Shown piece after piece: positions 59,143-64,000 of a stretch of 64,000 bases of DNA. This DNA is from Cohnella hashimotonis (lineage in GTDB: Bacteria; Bacillota; Bacilli; Paenibacillales; Paenibacillaceae), in the NCBI RefSeq assembly GCF_030014955.1, contig NZ_JAGRPV010000001.1:1178001-1242000 (forward strand), read 5' to 3'. A model generated the notes under the pieces. The model was given only the letters and a program-made list of their open reading frames with translations. It searched no databases and was not told where the DNA came from. How positions within the stretch are numbered: position 1 is the stretch's first letter; each line of letters begins with the position of its first letter. The position numbers and the translations under genes are program-made.

Positions 59143-59739
59143 TCAGTCCACAATCTCGATGTCCATGTTATAGAGCAGCGACGTAGCCTCCGGCAGCATA
59201 AACTTCGCCTTCTGGATGCGGTTCTGCGTCGGATTGATCGCGTAACCTGTGGCCCGCGAGAAGTCGGCGCCGGTCAGCGTCGTATCGCCGAACAGGCTCT
59301 CCGTGAGATCGGAGCCGGCAAAGCTCGTATCGGCGAGCTCGGCTTCCCTGAAGTCGGCGTTTTTAGCCATGCAATCGACGATCGCGCAGCCGGGCAGCTT
59401 CAGTCCGATAAAGGTAGAGTGGCTGATCGTACATTGGTTAAAACTAAGCATGCGCCGTCCTGCCGTTCTCGGCCAATCGGCCTCGGTCCAGTTGACGCCG
59501 ACGACCTTGCATTTGACGAACGAGACGTCCGCGAACTCGCTATCCAATATCTTGATGAAGTTCAGATTGCAGCTCTCGAAGGTACAGCCGGAGAACTTGC
59601 ACGCACTGAACGCAGCCTCGCTGAAGTCGCAGTTCCTGAAGGTGCAATCGTAGAAGCGTACGGACGAAAGCTCTTCATTTGCCAATTGAAGGTCGTTAAA
59701 GGTCTCGTCATAATACTCGTCTTCGGTAAACGCTATCAT
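59143..59739 (-). CDS. Pentapeptide-repeat protein
   Basis: A 198-residue protein built mostly of A(D/N)LxX-type pentapeptides, for example FRNCDFSEAAFSACKFSGCTF (adjoining, residues about 34-54) and TSFAGSDLTESLFGDTTLTGADF. This forms a right-handed quadrilateral beta-helix. Some relatives mimic DNA and protect gyrase; most have no known role. Cysteines are frequent at the repeat positions. It is not followed by a clear terminator; the palindrome array begins 43 nt downstream. Confidence 0.88.
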   Translation of the reverse strand: MIAFTEDEYYDETFNDLQLANEELSSVRFYDCTFRNCDFSEAAFSACKFSGCTFESCNLNFIKILDSEFADVSFVKCKVVGVNWTEADWPRTAGRRMLSFNQCTISHSTFIGLKLPGCAIVDCMAKNADFREAELADTSFAGSDLTESLFGDTTLTGADFSRATGYAINPTQNRIQKAKFMLPEATSLLYNMDIEIVD

Positions 59740-59816
59740 GCCGCATCCGCTCCGTTCCTAAGGACTTCCAGCTAAGTATAGCACAGTCGACCAACGCCCA
59801 AGCAGGTCCGATCCCC

Positions 59817-59845
59817 TTGAGAGAACCGGCGGAGAGGAGTATACT
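59817..59845 (+). promoter_or_regulatory. Sigma-A promoter of the A-type Fe-S carrier gene
   Basis: TTGAGA and TATACT exactly 17 nt apart, 45 nt before the start codon. Confidence 0.65.
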
Positions 59846-59890
59846 GTAGTCAGTTCGATTACTGTTTTTATACGTCAGGAGGGACCGTAC

Positions 59891-60253
59891 ATGATTCAGA
59901 TCACTGAGGCGGCCGGTCAGAAAATACAAGAAATGCTCGCAGCGGAGGAAAACGAAGGATTGTTTCTGCGCGTCGGCGTGCAAGAGGGCGGTTGCACGGG
60001 CTTCTCATACGGAATGGGCTTTGACGACGAGCAGCACGAGGACGACCGCGTGCTCGATATTCGCGACCTGAAGGTCGTCGTCGACCAGGACAGCGCAAAG
60101 TACCTGAACGGCCTCGAGATCGACTGGAAAGAGTCGGGTCTTGGCGGCGGATTCACCATTTTTAACCCGAACGCGACCGCGACCTGCGGCTGCGGCTCCA
60201 GCTTCCGCACGGCGACCGACGCGGGCAAGCCTGCTGCGGCTGGCGAGTGCTGA
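59891..60253 (+). CDS. HesB/IscA-type (A-type) iron-sulfur carrier
   Basis: A 120-residue A-type carrier with the three conserved cysteines: Cys35 in EGGCTGFSY and Cys99/Cys101 in ATCGCGSSF. An extra Cys ends the protein. A-type proteins hold a [2Fe-2S] or [4Fe-4S] cluster and pass it to apoproteins. It resembles B. subtilis YutM and is consistent with a role with the NifU-like protein 5 kb away. CAGGAGGG precedes the ATG; the hairpins downstream end the unit. Confidence 0.93.
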   Translation: MIQITEAAGQKIQEMLAAEENEGLFLRVGVQEGGCTGFSYGMGFDDEQHEDDRVLDIRDLKVVVDQDSAKYLNGLEIDWKESGLGGGFTIFNPNATATCGCGSSFRTATDAGKPAAAGEC

Positions 60254-60274
60254 TTAGGGGATTTGGTATTTAAT

Positions 60275-60327
60275 AAGCTGCCGAGGCAGCTTGATTTTGA
60301 AATACTGAATTTGCGGGCTGCAAATTT
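60275..60327. repeat. Two short hairpins after the A-type carrier gene
   Basis: AAGCTGCC-GA-GGCAGCTT (60275-60292) and AATTTGC-N5-GCAAATT (60309-60327). They precede the terminator and may stabilise the mRNA 3' end or mark the junction with the AT-rich island. Confidence 0.6.
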
Positions 60328-60331
60328 CGAC

Positions 60332-60379
60332 CTTCCATGCTGGGTGTTGACGACAACATACAGTATGGAAGGTTTTTTT
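60332..60379 (+). terminator. Terminator of the A-type carrier gene
   Basis: CCTTCCATGCTG / CAGTATGGAAGG long stem with an 17-base loop and seven Ts. It directly abuts the AT-rich minus-strand genes. Confidence 0.85.
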
Positions 60380-60381
60380 CT

Positions 60382-60807
60382 TTAGATATCCGTTCTATAT
60401 GACTCAACGGCCTTTAATTTCAAGTTATCGATGTGGAGTCGTTTAGATTCAACGTTGAAATTGTTAAAGTCGAATGGTCCTAACCTCTTTTTTGTTTCGG
60501 TATCAAGTATCCAGTAGTAAACTTTTGATTGATCGGGAACCTGGTACGAACGATTGTCTCTTTCATATTTCAATCCAAGTTGCTTAGCTACGACATATTT
60601 GCTATTCCAAGCCAGTTCGACTACTTTTGCAGGTATGATTTCATTATCAATGCGCCACCCTTCAGATGGGGCGATGAATATTTCATGCGCAGAGTTCCTG
60701 TTCAATTTATAATCATTAGGAAGATCGTACTCATAATCCGCATATCCTGGACACCCTACTAATAAAAAGATACTGAAGAACACGATTAAACATTTCCGCA
60801 TCCTCAT
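60382..60807 (-). CDS. DUF3997-like lipoprotein
   Basis: A 141-residue secreted lipoprotein: a short signal peptide with lipobox LVGC (Cys about 19), then DYEYDLPNDYKLNRNSAHEIFI and DTETKKRLGPFD, a pattern I associate with DUF3997. The function is unknown. I use the ATG at 60807, 6 nt after GAGGTG. Base composition is much more AT-rich than the flanking genes, which suggests recent arrival. It is the last of five small leftward genes in this island. Confidence 0.75.
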   Translation of the reverse strand: MRMRKCLIVFFSIFLLVGCPGYADYEYDLPNDYKLNRNSAHEIFIAPSEGWRIDNEIIPAKVVELAWNSKYVVAKQLGLKYERDNRSYQVPDQSKVYYWILDTETKKRLGPFDFNNFNVESKRLHIDNLKLKAVESYRTDI

Positions 60808-60866
60808 CGTTTTCACCTCTAGCCTGTACGAACACTTTATGATGGGTAATCAAGCAATGGCATCAA

Positions 60867-61352
60867 CTAAAATGAAATGAAGGGTAGCCTTCTACGTCTT
60901 CTATCGTTATTTGACCAGTTCCCTTCGCCAAACACTCGAAAGGCAAGCTCACGAAATATTTGAGCCGCCTCGTTTAAACCCTCATAACGATATTCGTAAT
61001 ATATCTCCCTGAATCTTGTGTTGCGGTGTCCGAAGTGAAGAAATAACCTGGTGTTCAACACCTGTTGATTATCATTGCTATATTGATTTACTGTGATCAA
61101 GTAATCTCGCTGAAAACATGTAACTCTTAATCGACAGTTCTCATTTTCAAATTTAATTTCCTTATCGATCAGGGCTGGTAGCAGAGGCTCATCTCCTTGA
61201 TCTAGAGTGCTAAGCCTAATATTACCACATATTGTAACTGATTTGGGGGTTGAGATAAGCAGAGGATAAGAGGAGACTTCTTTATTACCGTCTGGTTTGT
61301 TGAGTAAATAATTCAAGTTGTGATGTAAAAATTTGAATGTCGTAGTTAGCAT
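60867..61352 (-). CDS. Hypothetical protein overlapping its upstream neighbour
   Basis: Up to 161 residues, AT-rich, no recognised family. The middle and end (ITVNQYSNDNQQVLNTRLFL, YEYRYEGLNEAAQIFRELAFRVFGEGNW) look like a folded alpha/beta domain. The frame begins 68 nt inside the upstream gene and has no good ribosome binding site at its first ATG, so either a later start or a frameshift that split one longer gene is possible. It could be an immunity-type protein; that is only a guess from the neighbours. Confidence 0.5.
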   Translation of the reverse strand: MLTTTFKFLHHNLNYLLNKPDGNKEVSSYPLLISTPKSVTICGNIRLSTLDQGDEPLLPALIDKEIKFENENCRLRVTCFQRDYLITVNQYSNDNQQVLNTRLFLHFGHRNTRFREIYYEYRYEGLNEAAQIFRELAFRVFGEGNWSNNDRRRRRLPFISF

Positions 61353-61776
61353 TCAGATTATTTTTTATTCTTAAGTCATTCACTTCGGATAGTTTGCGGA
61401 TAAGCTCCTCGGCGACGAAGCGAATATTGTCACTTGTAAATAAATGCTTTTTATCGGTGGATTGCTCCGTAACCCAAGTTACGCTGTTTTTCTTATGATG
61501 GACATCGATATAAAACCCGCCGCAACCAAAAATGCCACAGGAGCACGTAAACATAGGGAATCTCCCGTCGGCCGCAAGAGAATTAAAAAACTCCGAGATC
61601 ACGAATACTTCGTCGGAATCTTCATTGATCTTGGCTTCATTAACAAAAAGATAAACGCTTTCGTGTATTTCTGGTGCGAGCACGCGTTTGTGTTTGGACA
61701 CATTCATATATTTTTTGCTTACATTCGCAACCACTGTAACAGTTAGTTTATCGTAATTCCGTTTTTTAAATAACAT
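61285..61776 (-). CDS. Hypothetical protein with a Cys cluster
   Basis: A 163-residue soluble protein. A metal-binding-like cluster FTCSCGIFGCGGFYIDVHHKK (adjoining, residues about 77-97) is the clearest feature, followed by WVTEQSTDKKHLFTSDNI. The start has a run of Gs acting as ribosome binding site. It is AT-rich. Small proteins with CxCGxxGCGG clusters often sit in immunity gene clusters of polymorphic toxins, but no toxin gene is visible here. Confidence 0.65.
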   Translation of the reverse strand: MLFKKRNYDKLTVTVVANVSKKYMNVSKHKRVLAPEIHESVYLFVNEAKINEDSDEVFVISEFFNSLAADGRFPMFTCSCGIFGCGGFYIDVHHKKNSVTWVTEQSTDKKHLFTSDNIRFVAEELIRKLSEVNDLRIKNNLNANYDIQIFTSQLELFTQQTRR

Positions 61777-61845
61777 ATCTATTCCCCCCCCCTTGAATGT
61801 ACGGATAGGGCGTATAAAGTGTACTTACTCCGAATCACGCAGTTT

Positions 61846-62292
61846 TTATACTTCCTGGTGAAGTTTATAACCTGTTACGCTGGATGTCTGATGATCATGC
61901 ACGTACACGCTCTGACATGACTTACACGACCAAACAGACCTTTCAGGCAGTGGAAATTCCTGGATGAAATCTCGATCAAGCGTGTCAAGCTCTTTATCTG
62001 TGTAAACAATGTATTGTTCAATATCCTCGCCTCCACATTTGCAAGTGCCGACTGGGAGGACCATATTATATTCGTCTACGACGTATTCCCTGGTACGTTT
62101 TACGCCCTCGAAAAGATAAAGTCGCTTGCATCGAGGACATCTCCACACCTCTTCTTCAGGCCAATCGAGTACCTGCACATTATCCTTGCATGCCGTTTTC
62201 CAATCTTTAAATTTAGTCACATGCATTTGAATATCATTTGGAACCGTACTGTTCGATAGTGTGTTGCCGCAGCTGCAACCGAATCTTGCCAT
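61846..62292 (-). CDS. Zinc-ribbon protein with CxCGN start, long form
   Basis: A 148-residue soluble protein with three Cys pairs: FGCSCGNTLSN at the N-terminus, VWRCPRCKRLYLFEG in the middle with TCKCGGED after it, and VWSCKSCQSVYVHDH at the end. The pairs look like zinc ribbons. AAAGGTG lies 8 nt before the ATG. The next gene upstream has the same CxCGN start and a matching CxxC-x-LW end, so the two are probably related by duplication. The role is unknown. Confidence 0.72.
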   Translation of the reverse strand: MARFGCSCGNTLSNSTVPNDIQMHVTKFKDWKTACKDNVQVLDWPEEEVWRCPRCKRLYLFEGVKRTREYVVDEYNMVLPVGTCKCGGEDIEQYIVYTDKELDTLDRDFIQEFPLPERSVWSCKSCQSVYVHDHQTSSVTGYKLHQEV

Positions 62293-62338
62293 ATTGTCTC
62301 ACCTTTCTCGTCCATGTTCGTGCCTCACGAAAACCAAC

Positions 62339-62575
62339 TTAGTCAATCGCTGGCGCATACTCTTTTGGGGGATTGTCAAAGCCATTCCAGTACACCCAAA
62401 GCCTGCTACAGCTATCGCACTGAAAGAACATTTTCATCTTCAAGTAGAGTTCTTCAGCGTCAACTGCTCCTTGTAACTCGTCGAAATCAGTATCCGATAT
62501 AAACATATACTGTATCTTGCATGGGATATCGCCCATACGAAGCATATTTCCGCAAGTGCATTGAATTTTGGGCAT
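62339..62575 (-). CDS. Zinc-ribbon protein with CxCGN start, short form
   Basis: A 78-residue protein beginning MPKIQCTCGNMLRMGDIPCK and ending with FFQCDSCSRLWVYW plus a short tail. Four cysteines are placed to bind one zinc ion. I use the ATG at 62575, 7 nt after AGGAGA; the longer frame upstream has no support. It is first of the five AT-rich leftward genes and resembles a shortened form of the next protein. Confidence 0.7.
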   Translation of the reverse strand: MPKIQCTCGNMLRMGDIPCKIQYMFISDTDFDELQGAVDAEELYLKMKMFFQCDSCSRLWVYWNGFDNPPKEYAPAID

Positions 62576-62662
62576 GGCTTTCTCTCCTAACATCTTAATA
62601 GAAGCTCTCAGTAGCCTGCAAATGAGCGCCAGCACGCTCGTCCCTGCCGGCGAAAGACCAGT

Positions 62663-64000
62663 CTAGTCCGTTCCGATCGACAACAGCTCCCGTATATCCG
62701 CCTCGCTGAGCGAGGACAGCGACTCCGTCCCCGGGCGGATGACCTCATCGATCAAGTGGCGCTTGCGCTGCTGCAGCTCGGCCATCTTGTCTTCCACGGT
62801 ACCTTGGGCGACGAGACGGATGACTTGTACGGCGCGCTGCTGACCGATCCGGTGCACGCGGTCCGCTGCCTGCTGCTCTACTGCAGGGTTCCACCAGAGG
62901 TCGTACAGGATAACCGTATCTGCTCCGGTCAGATTCAACCCCGTGCCGCCCGCCTTGAGCGAAGCGAGGAACAGCTCGCGTTCCCCCGCGTTAAACCTGT
63001 CGCACAGCTCCACCCGCTCCGCTGCCGGCGTGTCGCCGTCCAGATAGAAATGGGTCATGCCTCGCGCCGCGAGCTCTCGCCGGATCATCGCCAGCATGGA
63101 CGTAAACTGGGAAAAGACGAGCGCGCGTCTGCCGGCGCTGCGGCAATCGTCCAGCAGCTCGAGCAGCTGCTCAAGCTTGGCGGAGCCCCCGGCGTAGTCT
63201 TCGACGAACAGCGCCGGATGACAGCAGAGCTGGCGCAGCCGCGTGATGCCCGCCAGGATACGGATCCGGTTGCGGTCGAGCGTATCCTGATCCAGATGCT
63301 TGAGCGTCTCGGTCCGGAGCTTGGCCAGATAGGCCGCGTACAGCTTCTTCTGCGCCGGCAGCAGCTCCGAGGCGATGACCGACTCGATCTTGTCGGGCAG
63401 CTCGCGCAGCACGTCCGACTTGAGACGCCTCAGCACGAACGGACGGATGCGATCCGACACTTCCTCGCGGGACAGCTCGGAGAACGCGCGCCGCCCCGGG
63501 AACAAGCCCGGAAATACCGCGCCGGCAATGGAGCGAAGCTCGTCCAGCGCGTTCTCGATCGGCGTACCTGTCAGCGCGAAGCGCTGCTCTGCCACGATCC
63601 GCTTGACGGCTTGGGCCGTCTGTGTCGTCTCGTTTTTGACCGCCTGCGCCTCGTCGAGGATAAGCGTGTGGAACGTCAGGCCCGCATACAGCTGGATATC
63701 CTTGCGCAGCAGCGGATAGGAGACGACGATCGCGTCGAAACGGGATGGGTCCGCCAGCGCTTCCGCGCGCTCGCTTTTTCCGCCGTCGGCAATCCGGCAC
63801 CGGATGTCCGGCGCGAACTTGCGCAGCTCGCTCTGCCAGTTGTACATGAGCGAGGCGGGGCAGACGATTAGCGCCGGCTGGCCGCGCTCGCGCATGACCG
63901 GCAGCATCGAGACGACGAAGGCGATGCTCTGCACCGTTTTGCCGAGGCCCATGTCGTCCGCCAGAATGCCGCCGAAGCGATAGTGGGCGAGCGTGCGCAT
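62663..64000 (-). CDS. SNF2-family helicase/ATPase, C-terminal part (5' end outside window)
   Basis: The visible 445 residues cover most of the SNF2 motor: Walker A DDMGLGKT, VCPASLMYNW, Walker B LILDEAQ, TGTPIEN, LRRLKSDV, then the helicase C lobe LVFSQFTSML, GTGLNLTGADTVILYDLWWNP and DRVHRIGQ. The gene runs past position 64000, so the N-terminal part (often a SWIM zinc finger in these Firmicutes proteins) is not seen. These ATPases move along double-stranded DNA. Gene composition returns to the GC-rich norm. Confidence 0.93.
   Translation of the reverse strand: MRTLAHYRFGGILADDMGLGKTVQSIAFVVSMLPVMRERGQPALIVCPASLMYNWQSELRKFAPDIRCRIADGGKSERAEALADPSRFDAIVVSYPLLRKDIQLYAGLTFHTLILDEAQAVKNETTQTAQAVKRIVAEQRFALTGTPIENALDELRSIAGAVFPGLFPGRRAFSELSREEVSDRIRPFVLRRLKSDVLRELPDKIESVIASELLPAQKKLYAAYLAKLRTETLKHLDQDTLDRNRIRILAGITRLRQLCCHPALFVEDYAGGSAKLEQLLELLDDCRSAGRRALVFSQFTSMLAMIRRELAARGMTHFYLDGDTPAAERVELCDRFNAGERELFLASLKAGGTGLNLTGADTVILYDLWWNPAVEQQAADRVHRIGQQRAVQVIRLVAQGTVEDKMAELQQRKRHLIDEVIRPGTESLSSLSEADIRELLSIGTD

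Noticed and set aside
1-64000. Insertion sequences, prophage or integrases
   Set aside because: No transposase, recombinase or phage structural protein was recognised on either strand.

Overview
The window looks like the chromosome of a GC-rich, endospore-forming member of the Paenibacillaceae (a Cohnella- or Paenibacillus-like organism). Reasons: an alpha/beta-type small acid-soluble spore protein with a sigma-G-like promoter, the spore coat protein GerQ, two exported proteins with three SLH domains each, a futalosine-pathway menaquinone gene (mqnE), frequent GTG/TTG starts behind strong GGAGG ribosome binding sites, and U-tailed hairpin terminators after most transcription units. I saw no rRNA, tRNA, transposase, prophage or CRISPR. 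The genus is an inference.

Layout. 0-4.9 kb: spore genes (SASP, gerQ), a membrane hydrolase, heme O synthase (ctaB) with a SCO copper chaperone, and a small Toprim protein. 5.0-13.1 kb: transporters, namely a heterodimeric ABC exporter with one degenerate ATP site, an MFS permease, and a GntR(YtrA-type)-ABC operon with its own operator region. 13.1-14.7 kb: a two-gene operon (small membrane protein and membrane transglutaminase) whose -10 box lies inside a perfect dyad. 14.7-15.2 kb: an array of tandem palindromes. 15.3-37.1 kb: a cell-envelope cluster in which two paralogous class B penicillin-binding proteins bracket an OmpR-type two-component system, a lipoprotein, and two large SLH proteins of 1104 and 3458 residues. 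The two SLH genes have nearly identical promoter architecture: two TGTTAA-like boxes 5 nt apart and a -10 box 9 nt further on.

37-45.6 kb: housekeeping genes (HAD phosphatase, DUF456, MOP flippase, GNAT and VOC proteins, DUF2515, a lipoprotein, a thioredoxin-like protein). 45.6-48.8 kb: ctaA (heme A synthase) and a UbiD decarboxylase form an operon behind a palindrome that fits Fnr/Rex-type redox sites. 48.8-54.9 kb: acyltransferase-like protein, cardiolipin synthase, ABC-F ATPase, a HEPN protein and an atypical SDR. 55-60.3 kb: Fe-S and respiratory genes (NifU-like, YuzB-like, NDH-2-like, mqnE, A-type Fe-S carrier), interrupted by a second long palindrome array (58.55-59.1 kb). 60.3-62.6 kb: an AT-rich island of small genes, two of them zinc-ribbon proteins with a shared CxCGN start. 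The window ends inside an SNF2 helicase gene.

Themes. (1) Respiratory maturation is spread over three loci: ctaB-sco, ctaA-ubiD, and nfu/ndh/mqnE/iscA. (2) Envelope construction dominates the middle: synthesis enzymes, a sensor pair and surface proteins lie together and may share control. (3) The intergenic space holds several families of short palindromic repeats, unrelated in sequence, with regular 50-62 nt periods.
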